Positions 1 through 7,503 of a stretch of 32,947 nt of DNA are shown here, in pieces. Numbering within the stretch: position 1 is the stretch's first letter; each line of letters begins with the position of its first letter. The stretch is from Bacteroidales bacterium (GTDB taxonomy: Bacteria; Bacteroidota; Bacteroidia; Bacteroidales; UBA3663): contig JAILKE010000091.1 in the NCBI GenBank assembly GCA_024694125.1, positions 1 through 32,947 on the forward strand, in the 5' to 3' direction. The notes under the pieces are model-generated. The model made no database searches. It worked only from the letters and a program-made list of their open reading frames with translations, and was not told the DNA's origin. The position numbers and the translations under genes are program-made.

Positions 1-67
1 CTATGAATCCAGCAGCTCCTGTAACTAAAACTACTTTATTATCTAAATCTATATTAGGACCAAGCAT
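1..67 (-). CDS. NAD-dependent epimerase/dehydratase, N-terminus only
   Basis: Partial gene that runs off the left edge; only 22 codons are in the window. The start ATG is at 67-65 and the peptide begins MLGPNIDLDNKVVLVTGAAG followed by FI. The VLVTGAAGFI(G) string is the Rossmann dinucleotide-binding GxxGxxG motif typical of extended short-chain dehydrogenases such as UDP-glucuronate or UDP-glucose 4-epimerases, which act on nucleotide sugars in the cytoplasm. The exact substrate cannot be told from this fragment. A promoter-like pair lies about 215 bases upstream, giving a long leader of about 200 nt. Such genes often sit in surface-polysaccharide loci, but the neighbours are outside the window. 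Confidence 0.8.
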   Translation of the reverse strand, partial: MLGPNIDLDNKVVLVTGAAGFI

Positions 68-279
68 ATTAAGTTATGATTTTCAAGTATGAAAAGATGC
101 AAATTAGATTATGATATAACCACAACAAACACGAATACAACGCACAAGCTCCGCTAGAGCCTGTCACATAAACGTGACGAGTTCTTACAGTGAAAAATGT
201 CAAGATGAACATTTATTAAGTGATCCCTTAATGTCTCAAAAGGATTCTCAACCCTAATCATCTCTATGTTTTAGCGCTG

Positions 280-311
280 CAAATATACATAATATTCAAT
301 AAAAACACAAC
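280..311 (-). promoter_or_regulatory. Bacteroidetes-type promoter for the epimerase gene
   Basis: Read on the minus strand, the -7 element is TATATTTG (280-287), matching TAnnTTTG, and a TTG-containing -33 element lies 20 bases upstream at 308-310. It points to the epimerase start at 67, leaving a leader of about 200 nt that contains the small inverted repeat GTCAC-ataaac-GTGAC (around 156-172). Confidence 0.5.
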
Positions 312-681
312 TGAATTTGCCAAAAAAATGTCCAAAAAGGCGCAATTAACCATAAATTGGTCGAAATTGGCACCTTCACCATAAAATCTAATCGGAATTT
401 CACACTACATTTTGTAATTTTTGCGCAAAATTCGCATCCCATTCGGATTCAGAATAACATTTATTGCCCATAAATCATGGTACCCAACTCAAGCGTGCTT
501 CAGATCATAATTCAAGAAGGAAGAACATGAGAATACTCAAACCACTCAATGTGGAATATTAGCGAACTGACATATTATATTCGCATTCCATATTACAATG
601 CATCATACGCATACAAAAGAAGGTTAATTATTCCTACTTTCCATTATATACAATAACCATTTTATACAACTATATTGATAG

Positions 682-723
682 TGCGATTGGCCTGCGATTG
701 GAGTGCGATCCGTGAACGATTGA
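682..723. repeat. Four direct repeats at 11-base pitch (TGCGATTGG type)
   Basis: TGCGATTGG at 682, TGCGATTGG at 693, TGCGATCCG at 704 and AACGATTGA at 715. The unit is 9 bases with a 2-base spacer, so successive copies fall one helical turn apart on the same face of the DNA. This is the geometry of binding sites for OmpR/PhoB-type winged-helix regulators (general knowledge). The regulator is unknown. Confidence 0.6.
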
Positions 724-791
724 TCCGCCAAGATTATCGTACAATATCCAATATAAATACGGGATTCAAACTAAATTGAACCCCAATCTCC

Positions 792-831
792 TCAGACCCT
801 TGTAATACCCTTCTAATACCATTGTAGTATT
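792..831. repeat. Four direct repeats at 11-base pitch (TAATACC type)
   Basis: TCAGACC at 792, TAATACC at 803, TAATACC at 814 and TAGTATT at 825. The two middle copies are exact and the outer two are degenerate. The same core, pitch and copy number recur at 11631-11670, upstream of the DUF4105/phosphatase-like gene pair. Confidence 0.6.
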
Positions 832-966
832 AATGATGTAGTTGACATTTGCCACTTCACTGTCTATTTAGGCACACTTGTGCATTATTACACAATAGAG
901 ATGAAAAGGAATCACCACAAATACAGGCAATTACGTACGTCGCAAACATAATACAGATAACAGAAA

Positions 967-1004
967 AGCCTTTCTCGAAAGCTGTTACTGCTTGAGAAAG
1001 ACTT
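967..1004 (-). terminator. Hairpin after the 5'-nucleotidase-like gene
   Basis: CTTTCTC (970-976) pairs with GAGAAAG (994-1000). On the minus strand the right-hand arm is followed by a GGCTTTTCTG stretch, a weak T-rich tail. It lies about 45 bases past the stop codon of the 1046-2821 gene. Confidence 0.45.
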
Positions 1005-1045
1005 TAAAATATATGTGAAAAAAAATTGCTATACTCAACAACTCC

Positions 1046-2821
1046 TTACATCGGGGACATGTACCGCTGCAAAATCTTAGCATCGGTCTTACGCGCCTGC
1101 TTGCAGAATTCAACTGGAATAATAGACCAATCAGAACTTGCCTTAGGCCGAATAGTCCCGTGTTTTTTTATGTAATTGATCATGCACGTGCGAGCATCAT
1201 CATCCGTCTTAGAAATGAGAGCGTTCAAGGCTGTATCACGCTTCCATCCTATCTGAAAAATATAGTTACCGCCTCCACTTGCCAAATATTCATTCATGAC
1301 AACTTCATAAGACTTCTCTGAATCAAATTCGGTTCCATCGCTCATTCCCAATATTTGAACACGTTCTCCCTTAGGCTTTGTGACGTCAACTGTGTAACGG
1401 ATTCCAGAAGCGCTACAAAACTTAAACTTCTGTTGAGTCATCTCTGGTCCCGATGGACCAATAATTACCTCCTTGAAATCATTAAAACGGAAAGCCAAGA
1501 CATGATCTGTCTCTTCAGACATTTGGTTAAACTGAGCCGAAGCTGCAGCCTCCAAGAAAGAATGAATCTCTTCACCCTTCATTGGGAACTTCCAAAATTT
1601 ATAATTGTGCTTGAACAAATGGAATAAGTCCTTAGTTGTAAACGCACCTCGTGCGAAATCTACTTCCTCAGCGCAGTTATTCGTAATTGAAATCGCAGCA
1701 CCCGTAGCTTCCCTTTGGACCTCGTGCATCAAATCCACCAAAGCAGAGGGGCCGAATAAAGCATCTGAATAAGTCATTGGTGCATCCAAGTTTCCAATTT
1801 TCATATTCATATATTTATCAATATCCTTTCGATTCGGAGTAAAATGATTGATGAACACAGAATCTGGCTTATAATTAGATAGTCTTACCCTCTTTACATC
1901 AGCCCTTCGTTCTACAGATCCCCAAGCATGCCGTCTGGCTAAATGTAGATTAATCTGAGCGCACTCTTCAAGACGAGGGAAAGGTTGTACATCCAAGACT
2001 GAATCGCCCTCAGAACTAACCCTAAAGTTATTAACTGGCAACGAACGATGATCTGCGCCAAGAAGGAATACATCAATCCCAGGAACGCGCAACAAGCTTT
2101 GATTGCGAGTACCAGCTGCGAACAAACCGATAATGAAATCTGGAGATTCCTCTTCTCTAATATGATTGACCCATTTTGCAGCAGCTCCTACCAAGTCTGT
2201 AACCTTCAAGCCTTTCATAACATCAGGAGACAACCAACGACAATCATTTGGATCAATCAATCCCAGTATAGCGATTCGGAAACCTTGTCTTTCAATAATA
2301 GTATAGGGTTTTAATTGGCATTGTTTCGTCTCTTCATCCAACAAATTTGCGCACAAATAAGGCATTTTGCATTGAGCCGGCAACTGTTCCTTCCAAACAT
2401 CTCGGCCTGCCGAAATATCTTTAGCGCCCAATTCAACGGCATCGAAACCGAAATAGTTCATCACCTGCGCCGATATGTGCTCCTTATCCTTGGCCACATT
2501 ATTATAATAATAGTTTGCTGGTTGTCCCTCATTTAAATCACCGCCACAAAGCAAAATAGTATGATCAGCACCTTTTTCAGCTCTGACTTGATTTAAAAAA
2601 GTTGAAAAATTGGCCATCGTAACAGGATTGTCAGACTTGGTATAGTAATCACCACTCAAGAGCAATCCGTGAACGTCTGTCACATACAGCAACGTCAAGT
2701 CAGCCTCCTTTTCTTCGCAGCAACCAGTCATCAATACATAAGAGAGGCACAACATGATTGTTGCGCAACATCTCGACACGACTGGGAAATGCCTACAAAA
2801 TTTGTTCTTGATATTAGACAT
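1046..2821 (-). CDS. 5'-nucleotidase/UshA-family lipoprotein, probably catalytically degenerate
   Basis: A 591-residue protein with the two-domain layout of secreted 5'-nucleotidases: an N-terminal metallophosphoesterase domain (about residues 41-290) and a C-terminal 5'-nucleotidase domain (about 340-560). The N-terminus has a hydrophobic stretch ending in LMTG-C34, so it is probably a lipoprotein. D49-x-H51 and G94-D95, two of the metal-site motifs, are present. The usual GNHE motif is instead GAKD at 132-135, the usual L-x-H reads L-F-A around 233-235, and the usual GHxH is GADH at 255-258. The NGGGIR-type substrate motif of the C-terminal domain is not visible either. Loss of so many ligands suggests a pseudoenzyme or a changed function. 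The ATG at 2821 is preferred over an upstream in-frame TTG (2845) because a promoter -7 box covers that TTG. Confidence 0.75.
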   Translation of the reverse strand: MSNIKNKFCRHFPVVSRCCATIMLCLSYVLMTGCCEEKEADLTLLYVTDVHGLLLSGDYYTKSDNPVTMANFSTFLNQVRAEKGADHTILLCGGDLNEGQPANYYYNNVAKDKEHISAQVMNYFGFDAVELGAKDISAGRDVWKEQLPAQCKMPYLCANLLDEETKQCQLKPYTIIERQGFRIAILGLIDPNDCRWLSPDVMKGLKVTDLVGAAAKWVNHIREEESPDFIIGLFAAGTRNQSLLRVPGIDVFLLGADHRSLPVNNFRVSSEGDSVLDVQPFPRLEECAQINLHLARRHAWGSVERRADVKRVRLSNYKPDSVFINHFTPNRKDIDKYMNMKIGNLDAPMTYSDALFGPSALVDLMHEVQREATGAAISITNNCAEEVDFARGAFTTKDLFHLFKHNYKFWKFPMKGEEIHSFLEAAASAQFNQMSEETDHVLAFRFNDFKEVIIGPSGPEMTQQKFKFCSASGIRYTVDVTKPKGERVQILGMSDGTEFDSEKSYEVVMNEYLASGGGNYIFQIGWKRDTALNALISKTDDDARTCMINYIKKHGTIRPKASSDWSIIPVEFCKQARKTDAKILQRYMSPM

Positions 2822-2842
2822 ATAAATTGTAGTTTTGTTTCG

Positions 2843-2874
2843 CAAATTTATGAAGTTTTAGCGAAATGAACAAG
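2843..2874 (-). promoter_or_regulatory. Promoter of the 5'-nucleotidase-like gene
   Basis: On the minus strand TAAATTTG (2843-2850) matches TAnnTTTG, and a CTTG element lies 20 bases upstream at 2871-2874. Transcription would start close to 2836, some 15 bases before the ATG at 2821, which decides the start codon. Confidence 0.6.
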
Positions 2875-2887
2875 AAAAAAATTAAAA

Positions 2888-2897
2888 AAGTGCACTT
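2888..2897. promoter_or_regulatory. Perfect palindrome between divergent genes
   Basis: AAGTGCACTT is a perfect 10-base palindrome lying between the divergent 5'-nucleotidase-like and RyR-domain genes, just upstream of the -33 element of the former. It could be an operator. Function is not established. Confidence 0.3.
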
Positions 2898-2976
2898 AAA
2901 GCATCTAAAATGCAGTTTATTACCAGCTATTGACATTTTTTTGTGCAATTTTTAACAATTTGTAAAAAATAATTGG

Positions 2977-2984
2977 TATCTTTG
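2977..2984 (+). promoter_or_regulatory. -7 element of the RyR-domain gene
   Basis: TATCTTTG matches TAnnTTTG and is followed by GCGC, about 24 bases before the ATG at 3008. No good TTTG is found at the expected 19-21 base distance upstream; the nearest (2959-2962) is only 14 bases away, so the promoter may need an activator. Confidence 0.5.
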
Positions 2985-3007
2985 CGCACAAATATAAATA
3001 TGGAAAT

Positions 3008-5368
3008 ATGGAAGAAACAAACGCAATGAATGCAACTGGCATGGACGACGGAGTAGGTCTGTTTATTCTGACAGTCGGTATTCTGGGCATAATCCTTTGG
3101 AGTTATGCCATTTTCTGCGTTTTCTATAAGCAGATAGTGGTAGATCGCATTCTGTCACGTTCCAAGTATTGGTACGTGCTACCAATCTTTTTTATGATTG
3201 CGCTCCTCCCCTTTTCCATTGCAACGGTTGCACACTTTAACAACATCAAGCCTTTTGACATACTCTATTACAACAATATGTATGGAGGTCGTCAAGGTAA
3301 TGACTTTGAATCTAAAGTACAATATCGATCACAGATTCGCGATTACGTCATTTCTCAAGCCGAGGATCCAGGATTGCTCGGTACAGTATTCTTTCATTTC
3401 CGTGGTATAGGTGGTCAATTTGCAGCTGGCACCCCACGAGGTCGAGTTTGGGCAATATGGATAGGCATTATCGGAACCATTCTTTTCTCCGGATTATTAA
3501 TTCCATCAGTCTTAAGCATCACCCGCAAGCGAAGTGATGACTGGCAATGGGGAGAAGCCCGATACAACATACAAAGATCCAAATATGCAGTTATCTTAGG
3601 CGGACACGAAGCCGTGCCCGCTTTAGTACGTCAGTTGTTGAACAGGAAGGAGAACCCACTCAAATACGTGATTATCCAAACGACCAACAACGTCTTCAAC
3701 TATCGTTTCGAAATGCAACGAGAGCTGACCGAGAAAGAAGAATGGCGCACGATTCTCTATAACGGAGGCCGAAATACGATGGCCGATATGGAGCAACTAC
3801 ATCTGGAAAGAGCCAGCGAAATATACCTCTTGGGCGAAAATGCATGGCACGAATCCGAATCAGATCACGACTCACTCAATATGCTTTGTTTGCGCAATAT
3901 TGCAACCATCCTCAAGGACAAGCGTCGCAAAAAGCGCATGAAGTGCTATATTATGTTCGAATACCAATCGACAATGGCTTCATTCAGATATTCTGATTTA
4001 AGTTCGACGGTACGAGAACAAATAGAATTCATTTCGCTCAATTTCCATCAAATGTGGGCACAGAACGTCCTCGTAAAGCGTCAAAGCAAAAAAGCCGGAG
4101 AACTTAGCTATCTTCCTTTGGAAGGCAAAGAACGCATGACACCAGAAAGCGACAAGTTTGTCCATTTCATTGTAATTGGAATGAGTAAGAGTGGCGTAGC
4201 TTTGGCTGAAGAAGCCTGCCAAATCTGTCACTATCCGAACTTCGACACAAAGGGGAAGCGCACCAGGTTTACATTTATTGATCAAAATGCAGATCGAGAG
4301 CAGACCATCTTCGTTGGTGCCCATCAGGAACTGTTCAAGTTAGCGCGATATCGTTTTCTTGATAGCAATCAAGAAGGGTGTCTGGATACCCCATGGACAG
4401 ATCCGACACTTGAAGGGCCATACAAACACTTGGCCAACAATCGTAACAGCCAAGATCCGAACAGGGATGGCTCATTCATGGATTTCGAATGGGAGTTTGT
4501 CAAGGGAAGACTGGAAACAAAGGGCATACAGGACTATTTGATTAATGCATGTCAAGACAAACAGGCAATAGTAACGGTAGCTGTTTGCTTTGGGAATCCA
4601 CAAACATCAATGACGTCTGCCATATACATGCCACGAGAAGTATATCGTCATGCCATTCAGGTCCTTGTATATCAGACTCATTCTTCCGAGCTGGTAGCCA
4701 ATTTGGCAGGTCTGACCAAGAGCGAAGAAGAGAGTTCCAAGATGCGCTATAACATAGTACGTCCATTCGGCATGAATACCGATTGCTTTGCCAAAGACAG
4801 CGTGGTAGATTATCGTCTTGCTAAAATCGTCAATTACGTTTACAACGATGTAGAAGATACAAAGCTGGAACACATCAATGACATTGAAAAAGAGTCAAAA
4901 TTGCCACTCCAAGACTTCTATTGGCGCAGATGTACCGTAGCAGATCAATGGAGCAGCAACTACAATGCTAACAGTATTCCAACCAAACTTCGTTATTTAG
5001 GACTTGACCTAGAGACATCTCCTATTGAAGAGATCATTGAGAAGCTCAATGCCCCAGGCATTATGGAGATGCTGGTACATGTAGAGCACAACAGATGGAA
5101 CACAGAGAAATTGCTGACTGGATTCCGTCCATTGGAAGAACCCGAGTTACAAGAGTTCGACCAAATGTTAGAAAAGAAGCAAGAATATGCAGACATCAAG
5201 AAACGCAAGAAATTCTATCAGCAAGGTTGGGAAATGGCGCACCTTGATATTTGCTCATTCTCTGACCTGGAAGTTTACGATGCTCCGAGCATAGTGTATG
5301 ATGAAATACTCACTCGTGCCCTGCCCTACATCGTTATGCGCTGGCGCGAAAGCGTTCTGACTGCATAA
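3008..5368 (+). CDS. Membrane protein with two RCK/Rossmann-like regions and C-terminal RyR domain
   Basis: A 786-residue protein. Two hydrophobic segments lie at about 16-38 and 55-74 and a third at about 147-170. The roughly 70-residue loop between the second and third ends in a glycine-rich stretch (RGIGGQ) that could be a re-entrant loop. The rest looks cytoplasmic: a first Rossmann-like start with AVILGGHEAVPAL near 194-204, a second with FIVIGMSKSGVAL near 387-399, and a C-terminal RyR-repeat-like domain from about 692, with VEHNRWNTEKLLTGFR and a later MAHLD and ALPYI. Two Rossmann/RCK modules behind a few membrane helices recall RCK-gated cation channels such as CASTOR/POLLUX, but a selectivity filter is not evident. 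It is convergent with a TIR-domain gene and shares its terminator. Channel function and ligand are inference. Confidence 0.75.
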   Translation: MEETNAMNATGMDDGVGLFILTVGILGIILWSYAIFCVFYKQIVVDRILSRSKYWYVLPIFFMIALLPFSIATVAHFNNIKPFDILYYNNMYGGRQGNDFESKVQYRSQIRDYVISQAEDPGLLGTVFFHFRGIGGQFAAGTPRGRVWAIWIGIIGTILFSGLLIPSVLSITRKRSDDWQWGEARYNIQRSKYAVILGGHEAVPALVRQLLNRKENPLKYVIIQTTNNVFNYRFEMQRELTEKEEWRTILYNGGRNTMADMEQLHLERASEIYLLGENAWHESESDHDSLNMLCLRNIATILKDKRRKKRMKCYIMFEYQSTMASFRYSDLSSTVREQIEFISLNFHQMWAQNVLVKRQSKKAGELSYLPLEGKERMTPESDKFVHFIVIGMSKSGVALAEEACQICHYPNFDTKGKRTRFTFIDQNADREQTIFVGAHQELFKLARYRFLDSNQEGCLDTPWTDPTLEGPYKHLANNRNSQDPNRDGSFMDFEWEFVKGRLETKGIQDYLINACQDKQAIVTVAVCFGNPQTSMTSAIYMPREVYRHAIQVLVYQTHSSELVANLAGLTKSEEESSKMRYNIVRPFGMNTDCFAKDSVVDYRLAKIVNYVYNDVEDTKLEHINDIEKESKLPLQDFYWRRCTVADQWSSNYNANSIPTKLRYLGLDLETSPIEEIIEKLNAPGIMEMLVHVEHNRWNTEKLLTGFRPLEEPELQEFDQMLEKKQEYADIKKRKKFYQQGWEMAHLDICSFSDLEVYDAPSIVYDEILTRALPYIVMRWRESVLTA

Positions 5369-5395
5369 TAAGCAGAGCATACCTATAGAGAAAGC

Positions 5396-5437
5396 CATAG
5401 GCCTTACCCTTGCATCAAGACGAGAGTAAGGCCTATG
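5396..5437. terminator. Bidirectional hairpin between convergent RyR and TIR genes
   Basis: CATAGGCCTTAC (5396-5407) and GTAAGGCCTATG (5426-5437) form a perfect 12-base stem with an 18-base loop, 28 bases past the RyR gene stop. There is no long T-run, but the stem is strong and the position between two converging genes fits a shared terminator. Confidence 0.7.
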
Positions 5438-5521
5438 TTATATCCAATAGATTTTCTAATTACGAGAATTAGAGTATAAGAATATCCGACGAACAAATAG
5501 TAGAATGAGAAAGCAGAATAG

Positions 5522-6616
5522 TTATTGATTATAAGAATGAATGATGTAAGTCAGTTCCTTATCCGGACATTCATCTTCTCGAATCATCTCTTCAAAGCCT
5601 TCCTTAGATATTTTCAATCGTTGCGTTTGCATCTGAACACACAGGGGCAGTTCCAGCTTAAAATGTCCTAAAGTATCCGTAAGTTGTTTTAATCCTGCGA
5701 CGGAGACTTCTGCCCCAACGACAGGGACACCTTCGTCAGAAAGAACCGTGCCTCCAAATATGGCGAAAGTATCATCACGTTTAAGGCACAATCGATTATC
5801 ATCTCGCATCCCATAACCATTTTCGAAGCTTAAAGTAAGCGTATCATAGAAAGGCGCTACAAACGAGACATCGAACGAACGACCACGTTTATACCCAGGG
5901 ATAGGAGGCAGAGTTATAATCGTATCGTAGTTATTAATAAGATATACCTGATTATCAATAATCAAAGTTCCTTCATTGTGCGGCAAAGAGTTTCCCTGAT
6001 CAACAATTTGAAAGGTGGACTTAAGCGGTATCGTCAGAAATGCGACTATACCCAATACAAATGATAATGCAGCTATGCGAATCGTAGCGAGAGTACGAAG
6101 ATGGCGATTGTAGCGGTCGCAGAACGTTTCGAATGGAACACTGAGCAATCTTGCCACAACGTGCATGAATGTACGATGTTTCCCTTCGAGTTGCAGATTG
6201 ATGCAAAGCAATTCCTTGCCGGAATGTTGCTTGGCATACTCCTGCAGATAAATAGGCATACATTCAGAAGGGCCACCACTATATGGCTCTCCTTCCAATA
6301 TTATCGGTATGACCTTATCCTTCCTCCCGTGTTCGTAGAAGTATTGAACCTCCTTGCTAACCCACACCGACTGAGCGGAATGAGGAGAACAAAGAACAAT
6401 CAAGTATTCGGAAATTTCGAGATTACGATCAATCACCTCCGACAATACGCCAGAAGACAAATCAGTTCTATCGCGGAATATGGGGCGCAGATACCTGCAA
6501 TCGCTATCCACAGGATTTGTATAATGTTTAGACAGATGGAATTGCTCCAGTTTACGCTGTAACCATTCAGCCATCTTCACATCGTGATGACTATAACTCA
6601 GAAACGCGAGGTTCAT
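5522..6616 (-). CDS. Membrane-anchored TIR-domain protein with carboxypeptidase-regulatory-like tail
   Basis: A 364-residue protein. Residues 1 to about 150 form a TIR domain: the first strand reads FLSYSHHD (5-12), followed by FRDRTDLSSG (47-56) and YLIVLCSPHSAQS (71-83). The W85-x3-E89 pattern places a glutamate where NAD-cleaving TIR enzymes carry their catalytic Glu. A single membrane helix spans about 179-197. The C-terminal half (about 210-364) is beta-rich and ends in a carboxypeptidase-regulatory/CnaB-like fold (GGTVLSDEGVPVVGAEVSV then DTLGHFKLELP), probably on the outer side of the inner membrane. By family knowledge the TIR part may hydrolyse NAD or make a cyclic ADP-ribose-type signal. 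It is convergent with the RyR-domain gene at 3008. It could also be read-through from the lipid operon upstream on the same strand (125-base gap). Confidence 0.85.
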   Translation of the reverse strand: MNLAFLSYSHHDVKMAEWLQRKLEQFHLSKHYTNPVDSDCRYLRPIFRDRTDLSSGVLSEVIDRNLEISEYLIVLCSPHSAQSVWVSKEVQYFYEHGRKDKVIPIILEGEPYSGGPSECMPIYLQEYAKQHSGKELLCINLQLEGKHRTFMHVVARLLSVPFETFCDRYNRHLRTLATIRIAALSFVLGIVAFLTIPLKSTFQIVDQGNSLPHNEGTLIIDNQVYLINNYDTIITLPPIPGYKRGRSFDVSFVAPFYDTLTLSFENGYGMRDDNRLCLKRDDTFAIFGGTVLSDEGVPVVGAEVSVAGLKQLTDTLGHFKLELPLCVQMQTQRLKISKEGFEEMIREDECPDKELTYIIHSYNQ

Positions 6617-6741
6617 ACTTCGTTCAATACCATTATGATTAGTTTAAAAACAATATTCACCTTTTGAAACCCAATCCCTTAGGAACTTACTAAACACCTA
6701 CTTCCTTATTGAGGGAGGATGAGTAAATAAAAGGATGCGAT

Positions 6742-7503
6742 TTACAGGATATCGTACACTTGCAACAAATTATTGATTGTAGGCTGATAATCACGTTGTT
6801 TGTCAGCCTCAATATCCCAACTATCGCCTCGGTACCAAATAGCTTGACATCCGAGTTGCAGAGCAGGTTGAATATCCTTATCATAACTATCACCAATGAT
6901 CGTTATATCCTTGGCGCTGCAACCCAGTTGGTCAATGGCAAGTTGGAAAATCTGAGGATCAGGTTTACGCACACCAACAGCAGTACTATCAATAACCACC
7001 TTAAAACAACGCAACAGACCGAAATCCTGCAACACCGCTTTCAAGTTGCCATAGAAATTGCTGACCAACGCCAAATCATATTTTTCCGCCAGATACTCTA
7101 CCACTGGAATTGCATCAAGCGTACAACGGCGTGCATAATCATAACAGAGGCCGGCCATAAAATCGACAAAATGCTGTATCACCTCAGCTTTCTCCATGAT
7201 AGGCACTTCGCCATTACTCTCCATACGAAGAGTCGTTTCGAGGATTTCCTGGCTCAGCATGCCGCTCTGGAGCATATAATCCATCTGAATACCGATGCGC
7301 ACCTGCATCAATTCAAAGAAGTTATGTTCAGGTTTGATGACATTGATCATCGACAGATAGCGTTCAGCATAGATATAAGCCTCACGGAATTGTTCTTTAG
7401 TCACAGGCAGCGATGCCTGGGTATAACAGTCCCATAGTACTTCTGCCCAATGCTTACCATTACTGTCGATGGTGGCACCATAATCAAGAATGATTGCTTT
7501 CAT
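6742..7503 (-). CDS. HAD-superfamily hydrolase with altered motif I
   Basis: A 253-residue HAD protein, last gene of the lipid operon, overlapping the preceding gene by 20 bases. Motif I is D7-Y-G-A-T11: the nucleophile Asp is present but the second Asp of DxDxT, the acid/base of phosphatases, is Gly9. Motif II is VSNF, motif III lies in VRKPDPQIF and motif IV is GDSYDKD. A helical cap sits between motifs I and II, as in subfamily IA. In other HAD enzymes a non-Asp at +2 goes with phosphonatases (Ala) or dehalogenases (Tyr), so the reaction may not be simple phosphate ester hydrolysis. In context the substrate is probably a lipid headgroup or its phosphorylated precursor; this is inference. 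Confidence 0.75.
   Translation of the reverse strand: MKAIILDYGATIDSNGKHWAEVLWDCYTQASLPVTKEQFREAYIYAERYLSMINVIKPEHNFFELMQVRIGIQMDYMLQSGMLSQEILETTLRMESNGEVPIMEKAEVIQHFVDFMAGLCYDYARRCTLDAIPVVEYLAEKYDLALVSNFYGNLKAVLQDFGLLRCFKVVIDSTAVGVRKPDPQIFQLAIDQLGCSAKDITIIGDSYDKDIQPALQLGCQAIWYRGDSWDIEADKQRDYQPTINNLLQVYDIL

Larger units (their letters stand above)
68..1045. other. Long AT-rich non-coding region
   Basis: About 980 bases with no convincing reading frame on either strand. It holds the candidate epimerase promoter (280-311), a four-copy array of TGCGATTGG-like units (682-723), a second four-copy array around TAATACC (792-831), and a hairpin next to the stop of the 5'-nucleotidase-like gene (967-1004). 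I see no transposase remnant, tRNA or integrase here. Confidence 0.6.

Noticed and set aside
2822..2845. TTG start extending the 5'-nucleotidase-like protein by 8 residues
   Set aside because: The TTG lies in the -7 promoter box. ATG at 2821 has a suitable short leader and gives a better lipoprotein signal.
3008..6616. Assignment of the TIR/RyR pair to a named defence system such as Thoeris
   Set aside because: Thoeris needs a ThsA effector with SIR2 or another sensor domain. Neither gene here has one, and the partner is a RyR/RCK-like membrane protein.
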